DNA of 35,767 nt, taken from Micromonospora yasonensis (lineage in GTDB: Bacteria > Actinomycetota > Actinomycetes > Mycobacteriales > Micromonosporaceae). The stretch covers positions 1 through 35,767 of the forward strand of contig NZ_JAPDPH010000056.1 in assembly GCF_026013475.1 (NCBI RefSeq), written 5' to 3'. A model generated the notes under the pieces. It had not been told where the DNA came from. It ran no database searches and worked only from the letters and a program-made list of their open reading frames with translations. Of this stretch, positions 7,423-15,075 are shown in pieces (positions within the stretch are counted from its first letter, which is position 1; each line of letters begins with the position of its first letter). The position numbers and the translations under genes are program-made.

Positions 7423-9171
7423 TCAGAACGGGATGTCGTCGTCGGCGGTGCCGGAGCCCACCACCGCGAACGGGTCGGCCGCCTGGGTGATCGAGCGGAG
7501 CGTCTCCGACGGCGCCCGGCCGGCCTCGGAGACCCGGGTGGCCCAGGCCGGGAAGGGGAACTCCAGGCAGAGCGGCACCGGGATGTCCGGCTGGTTGACG
7601 AACATGGTGCCCGGCTTGGCCAGCAGCGCCCGCTGTCGCTGGGCGGGCGGGAGGAAGCCGTATTCCGGGCGGGACGCCTCGGCTGGGTCGAGCCGGCCGA
7701 CCACCCGGATCGCCGAGTTGGTGACGATCCGCCGCTCCACCTCGCTGGCGGTCTGCTGCGCGCCGACCAGGATCACCCCGAGCGAGCGCCCCCGTTCGGC
7801 GATGTCGAGCAGCACCTCCTTGATCGGGGAGGAGCCCTCGCGCGGGGCGTACTTGTTGAGCTCGTCGAGGACCACGAAGAGCAGCGGCTTGGCGGTGCCG
7901 GCCTTCTCCTTGCGCTCGAACTCGCTCTTGAGCGTCACACCGACCACGAAGCGCTGCGCCCGGTCCGGCAGGTTGTGCAGGTCGACCACGGTGACCTGGG
8001 CGCTCTCCGACGTGTTGATCGAGTGCGGGCGGCGGGTGGCCAGGTCGCCCCGGATCAACCGGCCGAGGTCCTTCTTGCTGCCGATCAGCCGGCGGGCGAA
8101 CGCGTTGACCGTGCCCAGCCCCACCGCGCTGCCCGCCCAGTCGCCCCGGGTCTCGTCGTCGTTGAGCTGCTCGACGATGTGGTCGACCAGGTCGGCGTAC
8201 GAGCCGAGCCGGACCCCGTCGATGCTCACCCCGCCGTCGGCGGGCTGGGCGTACCGGGCCAGGTGGGCGGCGACCGAGTGCACCACCATCGTGTACTGCT
8301 GCCGTTCGTCGTCGGCGTCGGCGAAGACGTAGGGCAGCAGGCGGTCGGCGCAGAACTCGCTCAGCGTCCAGTAGAAGCTGTCCACCCCGGTGAGCCGGCT
8401 GCTCACGTCCGGCGTGCCGGAGGAGTCGCCGACCCGGGGCGGGGCGTGGACCCGGACGTCGGGGAACGCGCCGGCGGCCAGGCCGAGCTTCGCGTAGCCG
8501 GCGCGGGTGGCGTCGTCGAGCCGGGCGTTGGGGTGGTCGAGGAAGAGCAGATCCTCGCCCTTGACGTTGAAGATGAGCGCCTTGGCGTTGACCGCGTCGC
8601 CGCCGAGCACCCCGGACCGGAAGACCGAGTAGAGCAGGAACGTGGCGAAGCTGGTCTTGGTGGCCACCCCGGAGATGCCGGAGATGGAGACGTGCGCACC
8701 CCGGGTGCCGTCGAGGAAGTCGGCGTTCAGGTAGACCGGGACGCCGTCGCGGCCCATGCCCATCGGGATGCGCCGCTCCATCCGGTCGAAGTGCAGCGCC
8801 CGGGCCCGGGCGTCGCCCTCGGCCCGGTGCACCACGGCGCCCGGGGTGGGCGGCACGTAGAACTCCGGGTCGACCCGGGTGGTGGTGACCTCGGCGGCCT
8901 CCTGGACCTGGGCCGGCAGGGTGCCGTCGGCGATGGCGAAGACGTCGGAGTCGAACTGCGCCCCCTCGTGCCGGGCACGCACCTGGGTGACCACGCCGGC
9001 GATGGTCACCGGCTCACGGTCGGGCAGCTCGCGGCGGGTCACCACCACGTCGTCGAGCTGCAGGTAGCTGCCGGGGGAGACGGCGGTCCAGAAGGTGAGC
9101 GGGGTGGCGTCGGCGGTGCCGAGCACCCGGCCGACCCCGTCGCCGGGGCCGTCGATCAGGTCGTCGGTCAT
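7423..9171 (-). CDS. HerA-like DNA-translocase ATPase
   Basis: A 582-residue ATPase of the HerA/FtsK superfamily. An N-terminal beta-rich domain (about residues 1-135, with DDVVVTRRELP and AGVVTQVRARHEG) resembles the HAS-barrel of HerA and is followed by the RecA-like core. Walker B is clear: LLFVVLDELNKYAP with D436-E437, followed by ILVGAQQTASEVERRIV (sensor region) and an arginine-bearing strand RVVGRLDPAEA. The P-loop is unusual: GISGVATKTS (K172), with Thr instead of Gly before the Lys. HerA hexamers pump DNA into NurA, and with SbcCD/Mre11-Rad50 they process ends. The real start is ATG 9171 with GGAGA six bases upstream; the frame stays open further upstream without homology. First gene of the operon. 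Confidence 0.85.
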   Translation of the reverse strand: MTDDLIDGPGDGVGRVLGTADATPLTFWTAVSPGSYLQLDDVVVTRRELPDREPVTIAGVVTQVRARHEGAQFDSDVFAIADGTLPAQVQEAAEVTTTRVDPEFYVPPTPGAVVHRAEGDARARALHFDRMERRIPMGMGRDGVPVYLNADFLDGTRGAHVSISGISGVATKTSFATFLLYSVFRSGVLGGDAVNAKALIFNVKGEDLLFLDHPNARLDDATRAGYAKLGLAAGAFPDVRVHAPPRVGDSSGTPDVSSRLTGVDSFYWTLSEFCADRLLPYVFADADDERQQYTMVVHSVAAHLARYAQPADGGVSIDGVRLGSYADLVDHIVEQLNDDETRGDWAGSAVGLGTVNAFARRLIGSKKDLGRLIRGDLATRRPHSINTSESAQVTVVDLHNLPDRAQRFVVGVTLKSEFERKEKAGTAKPLLFVVLDELNKYAPREGSSPIKEVLLDIAERGRSLGVILVGAQQTASEVERRIVTNSAIRVVGRLDPAEASRPEYGFLPPAQRQRALLAKPGTMFVNQPDIPVPLCLEFPFPAWATRVSEAGRAPSETLRSITQAADPFAVVGSGTADDDIPF

Positions 9172-9396
9172 CGGCGGTCTCCGGTCGGCTGGTCGTCTCG
9201 GTCGCGGCGCACGACCTGCATCCTGCCCGAGGGATGCGACAGGTTGCCACGCGACGCGGCGGACGCCACGGGACGGAGCCGACGACCTTGCCGAGCGGGG
9301 TCGCGTGAGCACGCCGCGTACGGGCAGAGCTCGCGCTGTTTCCGCCCCGTCCCGGGACGATCCGCGAGATCCTGCAAGGGAAAAGCGGGAGTGGAC

Positions 9397-11028
9397 ATGA
9401 CATCGACACGGCGGCGGTCGGCCGGGCTGCTCGTCCTGGCTGTGCTGCCGCCGGTGGTCGAGGAGGCGCTACTGGTCGCGGTCGACTTCCACGCCGCCCG
9501 TGGACTCGCCCCGCAGGCCACCGCCGTCTGGCCCTACGACTCCTACCACGACCTGCGCTGGCTGCTGGTCTACCACGACTCGTGGCTGGCCTTCGTGGTC
9601 GGGCTGCTCGCCGTCCTGGCGGCCCGGGGGGTGCTCTCCGCCGGGCTGACCGCGCTGGCCTGGCCGGCCGGCACGCCGCGTCCGAGCTGGGGCTGGCTGG
9701 TCCGGCGCAATCTGGAGGTCGCGGCGCTGGCCGCGGTGGTCATCTCGCCGTGGGCCGCGCTCTCCGTCGCCTTCTCCGCGGTGGCGCTCTCCTGGTACCT
9801 GTTCGCCTCGCTCGCCCCGATGCTGGTGCTCGCCCCCTTCCTGGCCCGCGCCGGCGTGGTTCCCCGGTGGTGGCGTGGCCTGCCGACGATCGAGTTGTTC
9901 GGCTGGTCGTCGCTGAACTTCGTGGTGCTCACCGTGGCCGGCGCGGTGATCTCCAGCGCGCCGGACTGGTGGGCGGTGGTGGTGGCCGGCCTGGCCGGCC
10001 TGGCGAACGCGCTGCTCTGGCAACGGGCCGTGGCCGCGGCGGCGCGGCCGGCCCGGATCCGGCTGCCCCGCGTCCCGGTCGCCCCGATCGCGATCGTCCT
10101 GACCATCGCGGGGGCGGTGTTCGCCCAGTCGCTGGTCGGTGTCGCCGCCGGTGACCGGATCGCGTGGCGGCCGCCGATCCTCGCCGAACGGCTACCGGAC
10201 CGGGTGCCGTACGCGGTGATCGTCCTCGGCGGGCACGACTCCCGCTGGGACGGCGACCCACCCGCCGATCCGCGGGGCGAACTGTTCTCCTACCGCGGGC
10301 TGGACGCGAACGGCCGGCCGCTGCCGTACCTGCCGGACGCGACCCACCAGTCGCTCGACGCCAGCGCCGCCATGCTCGCCAAGCAGGTGGCCGCGCTGCA
10401 CGGCCGCACCTCCCGGCCGATCGCCCTGATCGGCCAGAGCGAGGGATCGATGGTGGCGCGGACCTATCTGGAGCGGCTGCCCCGGGGCCCGGTGGCCGCC
10501 GCGGTGATGTTCAGCCCGCTCATCCAGGCCGGCCGGACCTACTACCCGCCGCCGGGGCACGAGGGGTGGGGGGTCGCGGCGGGCTGGGAGTTGCGGGTCC
10601 TGCTCTGGCTGGCGAACCTCCCCAGGCCGGTGAAGGACGAACCCGACGAGCCGTTCGTCCGCTCGGTGCTGAGCGACGCGCCGTTCTACCGCAACCGCAT
10701 CCTCTGCCCGGTGCCGGGCGTCCGCATGATCGCCTTCCTGCCCACGGTCAGCGCCGCCGAGGCCCCGCCCGGCGAGTACAGCCGCATCCCCGTCTTCCAG
10801 GCGCCGGCGCTGCACGGCGGGCTGGTCGGCGAGCGGTCGGTCGAGGATCACGTGACCGCCTTCCTGGCCGGCGCGCAGGTGGCTCAGGCCGCCGGGGAGT
10901 ACGAACTGCTCCAGCGGCTGGGTGCCGCCTGGCAGGCGCCACCCCTGCTGCTGTCGCTCAACCCGCTGTGGTCGGCGACCCGGGAGGCTGATCCGGCCCA
11001 GAGCGGCCGGGTCTGCGAGCCGCGCTGA
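9397..11028 (+). CDS. Polytopic membrane protein with C-terminal alpha/beta-hydrolase domain
   Basis: A 543-residue protein. The first ~245 residues contain about seven hydrophobic stretches (for example around LAFVVGLLAVLAARGVL, LNFVVLTVAGAVI and PIAIVLTIAGAVFAQSLVG). The remainder is a soluble domain with the nucleophile elbow LIGQSEGSM (Ser348), preceded by a strand AVIVLGGHDSRWDG and followed by MFSPLIQAGR. This looks like an esterase or lipase-type domain tethered to the membrane, probably facing outside; substrate unknown. The start is decided by GGGAG five bases before ATG 9397; the open frame upstream is antisense to the HerA-like gene. The last six codons (GRVCEPR) come from a dispersed repeat. 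It is divergent from the HerA-like gene across 225 bases in which I found no clear promoter. Confidence 0.75.
   Translation: MTSTRRRSAGLLVLAVLPPVVEEALLVAVDFHAARGLAPQATAVWPYDSYHDLRWLLVYHDSWLAFVVGLLAVLAARGVLSAGLTALAWPAGTPRPSWGWLVRRNLEVAALAAVVISPWAALSVAFSAVALSWYLFASLAPMLVLAPFLARAGVVPRWWRGLPTIELFGWSSLNFVVLTVAGAVISSAPDWWAVVVAGLAGLANALLWQRAVAAAARPARIRLPRVPVAPIAIVLTIAGAVFAQSLVGVAAGDRIAWRPPILAERLPDRVPYAVIVLGGHDSRWDGDPPADPRGELFSYRGLDANGRPLPYLPDATHQSLDASAAMLAKQVAALHGRTSRPIALIGQSEGSMVARTYLERLPRGPVAAAVMFSPLIQAGRTYYPPPGHEGWGVAAGWELRVLLWLANLPRPVKDEPDEPFVRSVLSDAPFYRNRILCPVPGVRMIAFLPTVSAAEAPPGEYSRIPVFQAPALHGGLVGERSVEDHVTAFLAGAQVAQAAGEYELLQRLGAAWQAPPLLLSLNPLWSATREADPAQSGRVCEPR
10998..11022 (+). repeat. Dispersed repeat, partial copy C (hydrolase 3' end)
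   Basis: GGCCGGGTCTGCGAGCCGCGC matches the left part of copy A (34466-34484) with about two differences and encodes RVCEPR at the end of the hydrolase gene. The conserved right half (AGTCGCGAACG) is missing here, so this is a partial copy. Confidence 0.55.
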
Positions 11029-11074
11029 ACCTCCGGCCCATCACCCCGCCCCGCCCTGGGCCCGCCCCCCGATC

Positions 11075-11878
11075 GCCAATAGGGGCAGCGAGTCGATCCT
11101 CAGCGTCGAGGAGGAACTGGCCAAGGGCGGTTTCACCACCGGGTCGATGCGGCAGATGCTGTTCACCAACCGGAGCCGGGTCGCCGAACTCGCGGCGGCG
11201 GACACCGCCCGGATGTGCGCCGCGTTCCCCGGTGGGATGGCTCCCTCGGCCGGCGGGCCGGTCGACGTCACCCCGGCCTGTGCCGCCCTGAGCACCTGGG
11301 ACCACACCTACTCGCTGGACAGTCGGGGCTCGCTGCTCTTCGAGCGGTTCATCATGCGGCTGGTGCCGAGCGCCCCGGTGCCCGCCTCCCTGCCGTGGAA
11401 GGTGCCGTTCGATCCGCGGAACCCGCTGACCACGCCGAACACGCTCGACATCGACCGGGCGAACGTGCAGCAGGCCTTCGGTGACGCCGCCGCCGAGCTG
11501 CGGGCCGCGAACATCCCGCTGGACGCCCGGCTCGGCGACCACCAGACGGTGACCCGGGGCGGCCAGCGGATCCCGCTGCCCGGCGGATCGTGGCAGATGG
11601 GGATCCTGAACGTGATCCACCCGGTCTGGCACCCGCTGGCGGGCAACGTCGAGGTCGCCACCGGCACCACCTACCTCCAGGTGGTGGGCTTCGGCGGGAG
11701 CGCCTGCCCGAACGTGACCACGCTGCTGGCGTCGTCGCAGTCCGCCGACCCGACCTCGCCGTACCACGCCGACCAGACGGCGATGTTCTCGACCGGACAG
11801 TGGGTGCCGAGCCGGTTCTGCGAGGAGTCCATCCTCGCGTCACCGGCCTTGCGGGTCGTACGCCTGACGAAGAAGTGA
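11075..11878 (+). pseudogene. Truncated penicillin/aculeacin-type acylase (C-terminal fragment)
   Basis: About 267 codons match the C-terminal part of the beta chain of Ntn-hydrolase acylases such as aculeacin A acylase and acyl-homoserine-lactone/penicillin acylases. Recognisable pieces are GGFTTGSMRQMLFTNRSRVAEL, ACAALSTWD...DSRGSLLFERF, IPLDARLGDHQTVTRGG, GGSWQMGILNVI and YHADQTAMFSTGQW. These enzymes are normally about 750-800 residues, with a signal peptide, alpha chain and an N-terminal nucleophile Ser on the beta chain. All of that is absent here: homology starts abruptly around 11075, only about 50 bases after the upstream stop, and no start codon with a ribosome-binding site precedes it (the first ATG is at 11147). 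I call it a decayed remnant. Confidence 0.8.
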
Positions 11879-11883
11879 CACCG

Positions 11884-11915
11884 GTGGAGCCGGGAGGTCC
11901 CCCTCCCGGCTCCAC
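11884..11915 (+). terminator. Perfect 14-bp hairpin after the acylase remnant
   Basis: GTGGAGCCGGGAGG pairs without mismatch with CCTCCCGGCTCCAC across a TCCC loop, six bases after the remnant's stop codon. There is no U-tract, which is usual for actinobacterial hairpin terminators. Its survival suggests it once ended the intact acylase transcript. Confidence 0.72.
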
Positions 11916-12133
11916 GTCGCGGTGGTGAACGGGACACCAAAATCCGTGAAAAAAATCTTGGCCGCAAGGCGTGACAGACATGGGGCCGATGCGGCAAGAA
12001 TGTGCAACAACGCATCGAGGATCTTTCCTCCGTCGATCCCGTGCGCCGTCACGCCCGGTCACCCGCGCCGGACGTGGCCGACCCGCCGGCCGGTACCCCC
12101 CCGACCGGCAGTCCTAGTGAAGGTAGGAGTTCC

Positions 12134-13672
12134 ATGCGTCGTACCACCCTCCTGGGCGGCCTGGCCACGGCCGCGCTGCTGGCCGCCGCCGGCAGCCTGC
12201 CGACCACCGCCTCCGCCGCCCCCGTGTCCGGTGACGCCTTCACCCGCGCGGTGGCCCAGCTCAAGGCCCACTCGGGCAGCACGCTCGTCACCGACGGCCA
12301 GTCGTTCACCCTCCGGAACGTCACCACCGACGCCGACGGCACCGAGCACGTCCGGCTCAACCGCTACCAGGACGGCCTGCCGGTCCTGGGCGGTGACACC
12401 GTCGTCCACCTGGGCAAGGGCAACAACTGGAAGGGCGCCAGCCAGAGCCTCGCCGCCGCCCCGACCCGCGGCGCCAAGGCCCGGGTGAGCGCCGCGGCCG
12501 CCGGTCGCGCCGCGCTGGCCACCTCGACCGCCGCGAGCCGCCGGGTCGACGGCAGCCAGCTGGTGTACGACGCCGACGCCACCGGCACCGCCCTCGCCTA
12601 CGAGGTCGTGGTGGGCGGCGCGTACGCCGACGGCACCCCGAGCGAGCTGCACGTGCTGGTCGACGCCACCAGCGGCAAGGTCCGCGATTCGTGGGAGGGC
12701 GTGCAGCGCGACGGCACCGGCAACACCTTCCACTCCGGCACGGTGACCGTGGGCAGCACCCTCTCCGTCGGCACCTACCAGCTCGCCGATGGCACCCGGG
12801 GCGGCCACAAGACGTACGACCTGAACGGCGGCACCACCGGCACCGGCACCCTGGTCACCAGCGTGTCGAACATCTTCGGCGACGGCACCCTGGCCAACCG
12901 GCAGACAGCCGCGGCCGACGCCGCATACGGCGCGCAGGAGACCTGGGACTTCTACAAGAGCACGTTCGGCCGCAACGGCATCCGCAACGACGGCGTCGGG
13001 GCGTACAGCCGGGTGCACTACAGCACCAACTACGCCAACGCGTTCTGGCAGGACTCCTGCTTCTGCATGACCTACGGCGACGGGAGCTCCGGCTGGTACC
13101 CGCTGACCTCGCTGGACGTGGCCGGCCACGAGATGAGCCACGGCGTCACCAGCAACACCGCCGGCCTGCGCTACAGCGGCGAGTCCGGCGGCCTCAACGA
13201 GGCCACCAGCGACATCTTCGGCACCCTGGTCGAGTTCTACGCGAACAACGCCAACGACCCGGGCGACTACCTGATCGGTGAGAAGCTGCGCACCAGCGGC
13301 GCTCCGCTGCGGTACATGGACCAGCCCTCCAAGGACGGCTCCTCCGCCAACTGCTGGAGCCGGTCGGTCGGCCGGCTGGACGTGCACTACTCATCCGGTG
13401 TGGCGAACCACTTCTTCTACCTGCTCGCCGTGGGCAGCGGCGCGTCGTCGTACGGCAACAGCCCGACCTGCAACGGCAGCACCGTGACCGGCATCGGCAA
13501 CGCCAAGGCCGGCGCCATCTGGTACCGCGCGCTCACCACCTACATGACCTCGCGGACCGACTACGCCGGTGCCCGCACCGCCACCCTGTCCGCCGCCGCG
13601 GACCTCTACGGCACTGGCAGCGTGGAGTACAGCACCGTGGCCGCCGCCTGGTCGGCCGTCTCGGTCAACTGA
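12134..13672 (+). CDS. Secreted thermolysin-like M4 zinc metalloprotease
   Basis: A 512-residue preproprotein. An N-terminal signal peptide (basic MRR, hydrophobic core, cleavage near TASA-AP at about residue 32) is followed by an FTP/PepSY propeptide with the LNRYQDGLPVLGG motif, and then the mature M4 domain. Zinc ligands and catalysts are all present: HEMSH (H332, E333, H336), E356 in LNEATSD, D360, and H418 in VHYSSGVANH, matching thermolysin H142/E143/H146/E166/D170/H231 in spacing. It should be exported, mature by self-cleavage and degrade extracellular proteins. AGGTAGGAG lies just before ATG 12134. The leader of about 200 bases is relatively AT-rich (AAAATCCGTGAAAAAAATC near 11939-11957). 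There is no C-terminal PPC domain. Confidence 0.95.
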   Translation: MRRTTLLGGLATAALLAAAGSLPTTASAAPVSGDAFTRAVAQLKAHSGSTLVTDGQSFTLRNVTTDADGTEHVRLNRYQDGLPVLGGDTVVHLGKGNNWKGASQSLAAAPTRGAKARVSAAAAGRAALATSTAASRRVDGSQLVYDADATGTALAYEVVVGGAYADGTPSELHVLVDATSGKVRDSWEGVQRDGTGNTFHSGTVTVGSTLSVGTYQLADGTRGGHKTYDLNGGTTGTGTLVTSVSNIFGDGTLANRQTAAADAAYGAQETWDFYKSTFGRNGIRNDGVGAYSRVHYSTNYANAFWQDSCFCMTYGDGSSGWYPLTSLDVAGHEMSHGVTSNTAGLRYSGESGGLNEATSDIFGTLVEFYANNANDPGDYLIGEKLRTSGAPLRYMDQPSKDGSSANCWSRSVGRLDVHYSSGVANHFFYLLAVGSGASSYGNSPTCNGSTVTGIGNAKAGAIWYRALTTYMTSRTDYAGARTATLSAAADLYGTGSVEYSTVAAAWSAVSVN

Positions 13673-13735
13673 CCGCCCGGTCCGGCGTCGGCGGACTCCT
13701 CCGCCGTCGACGTCGGCCGGCAGCGCCTTCCGACC

Positions 13736-13775
13736 GAGGGGCGCGGGTACGCCGCACGGCGTACCCGCGCCCCTC
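13736..13775 (+). terminator. Perfect 18-bp hairpin after the M4 protease gene
   Basis: GAGGGGCGCGGGTACGCC pairs perfectly with GGCGTACCCGCGCCCCTC across a GCAC loop, 63 bases after the protease stop. It is the strongest hairpin I found in the window and lies between convergent units, so it may terminate transcripts from both sides. Confidence 0.82.
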
Positions 13776-13837
13776 GTCGTGGCGGCGGCCGTCGTCCGCC
13801 CGGGCCTGCTGAGGCGGACGAGGAGCAGGGGCCGGCC

Positions 13838-14063
13838 TCAGCCCTCGGCCAGCACCTCGCCGAGCCGGGCGGCGAACGCCGGCGGGTCCTCGACGCTGCG
13901 GCCGATGCCGCGCGGGTCGGTGGTCAGCACGGTGTGCTCCGCGGCCAGTAGGTCGGCCAGCGGCGCGAAGGCCCCGGCGTCCATCGGGCGGCGACCAGGG
14001 CGACGAGGGGGCCCTGTCCGCGTACCTCGTAGTGCAGCCGGCCGTCCGGGACCGCCAGGCTGC
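13838..14063 (-). pseudogene. Alpha/beta-hydrolase remnant with frameshift and internal deletion
   Basis: The minus strand encodes the start of an alpha/beta hydrolase, LAVPDGRLHYEVRGQGPLVA. After a one-base loss near 13983 the frame continues as MDAGAFAPLADLLAAEHTVL and TTDPRGIGRS. At that point, where about 180-200 residues including the nucleophile elbow should follow, the text jumps to VEDPPAFAARLGEVLAEG and a stop, which looks like a normal C-terminus of the same family. The piece therefore combines a frameshift with a large internal deletion and cannot make an active enzyme. The N-terminal boundary is approximate because the GC-rich upstream sequence offers no start codon with a ribosome-binding site. 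Confidence 0.6.
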
Positions 14064-14140
14064 CGGCGGAACCGGCGCCCGGTCCGGCCGGCCCGCGGCC
14101 GGCGCCCGGCCCGGTCAGCCGGCTCGGCCGGCCGGCCGGG

Positions 14141-14926
14141 TCAGGCGGCGGGGGCGGCGCCGGCGGACGGCGCCGCGCCCGGGTCGCGGGCGTAGCGGAG
14201 CATCAGCACGCCGTCCGCGGCGGCCAGCACGTGCCGCAGCGGCAGCGGGCGGGCGGGGCTTTCGTCCCCGGCGGTGATCCGGCCCGGGCCGGCACCGGCC
14301 AGCAGCGGCGCCACCGTCAGGCAGAGCTCGTCCACCAGGTCGGCGGCGGTCAATGCGCCGAACAGCTGCGGCCCGCCCTCGCAGAGCAATTGGTCCAGCC
14401 CGCGGCGGCGCAGCTCGGCGAGGCCGGCGGCGAGGTCCACCCGCTCCGCGCCGCAGCGGACGAGGTCGGCCACCTCGGTCAGCCCGGGCGGCGGCTCGAC
14501 CCCGGCGCGGGTGAGCACCAGCGGCCGGACCGGCGCGTCGGCGAAGCACGCCTGGGCCGGGTCCAGGTCCAGTGAGCCGGAGACGACCACCAGGGTCGGG
14601 TACTCGGTCAGACCGTGCTCCCGCCGCCAGGCCCGGCGGTCCTCGCTCAGCCGGACCGCCCGGTAGCCCTCGTGACGCAGCGTGCCGGCGGCCACCACCA
14701 GGCCGTCGCAGAGCATCCGGAGCAGGCCGAAGACCCGCTTGTCGGGCGCGCCGGAGAGGCCGGCCGAGTAGCCCGCCAGGGCGACCGCGCCGTCGGCGCT
14801 GGCCACGAAGTTCACCCGCAGGTGGGGGCGGTCTGCCCGGCCGTAGAGCGCGGCCAGTTCGGGGTCGGTCAGTGGACCGGTCGCGGGCGTCGGCCAGACC
14901 CGCGAGATGGACGTCCCGGCGCTCAT
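14141..14926 (-). CDS. RibD C-terminal-like pyrimidine reductase family protein
   Basis: A 261-residue cytoplasmic reductase of the RibD_C/dihydrofolate-reductase-like family. Key pieces are PHLRVNFVASADGAVAL at the N-terminus (NAD(P)H and substrate strand), DKRVFGLLRMLCDGLVVAAGTLR, and the family hallmark LLCEGGPQLFGALTAADLVDEL near residues 195-216. In riboflavin synthesis this domain reduces 5-amino-6-ribosylaminouracil phosphate, but stand-alone actinobacterial copies are usually of unproven substrate, and no other rib gene is nearby. ATG 14926 overlaps the stop of the 39-residue upstream gene (ATGA), giving translational coupling. Specific substrate is not assigned. Confidence 0.82.
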   Translation of the reverse strand: MSAGTSISRVWPTPATGPLTDPELAALYGRADRPHLRVNFVASADGAVALAGYSAGLSGAPDKRVFGLLRMLCDGLVVAAGTLRHEGYRAVRLSEDRRAWRREHGLTEYPTLVVVSGSLDLDPAQACFADAPVRPLVLTRAGVEPPPGLTEVADLVRCGAERVDLAAGLAELRRRGLDQLLCEGGPQLFGALTAADLVDELCLTVAPLLAGAGPGRITAGDESPARPLPLRHVLAAADGVLMLRYARDPGAAPSAGAAPAA

Positions 14927-15042
14927 TCGCCGGCCGGACCGGTGACCGGCGGGGTGGGTTCGGGGGTACGGTGCTGGCAGTCGCACCACGTCCGGCCTGG
15001 ACAGTCGTCGTGCCGCCGCTCCCGGCACGCTCGGCAGATCAT
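14923..15042 (-). CDS. 39-residue cysteine-rich (zinc-finger-like) protein
   Basis: Hand translation from ATG 15042 begins MICRACRERRHDDC and continues PGRTWCDCQHRTPEP, ending in a TGA that overlaps the reductase ATG (ATGA). Five Cys (3, 6, 14, 20, 22) and His 11 and 24 lie in the first 25 residues, in a CxxC-x7-C-x5-CxC-x-H arrangement that suggests a small zinc knuckle. Support for expression is good for such a short gene: a -10-like TAGGCT lies six bases before the ATG, the pattern of leaderless actinobacterial genes, and the stop couples it to the next gene. No function is known to me; a metal-binding or partner-protein role for the reductase is inference. Confidence 0.62.
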   Translation of the reverse strand: MICRACRERRHDDCPGRTWCDCQHRTPEPTPPVTGPAGE

Positions 15043-15048
15043 GCTGGC

Positions 15049-15054
15049 AGCCTA
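15049..15054 (-). promoter_or_regulatory. Leaderless-type -10 element (TAGGCT) for the cysteine-rich gene
   Basis: TAGGCT on the minus strand is separated by six bases from the ATG at 15042, placing the expected transcription start on or next to the A of the start codon. I see no good -35, and no strong Shine-Dalgarno precedes the gene, both consistent with a leaderless transcript. Confidence 0.45.
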
Positions 15055-15075
15055 TGCCGAGGAGGGACGGGAAGC

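Noticed and set aside
9218..9238. GCATCC-GGATGC inverted repeat between the HerA-like and hydrolase genes
   Set aside because: Only six paired bases with an eight-base loop; such pairs are expected by chance at this GC content.
7282..9396. Long N-terminal extension of the membrane-hydrolase frame
   Set aside because: It is antisense to sbcD and the HerA-like gene; ATG 9397 has its own Shine-Dalgarno and begins the recognisable protein.
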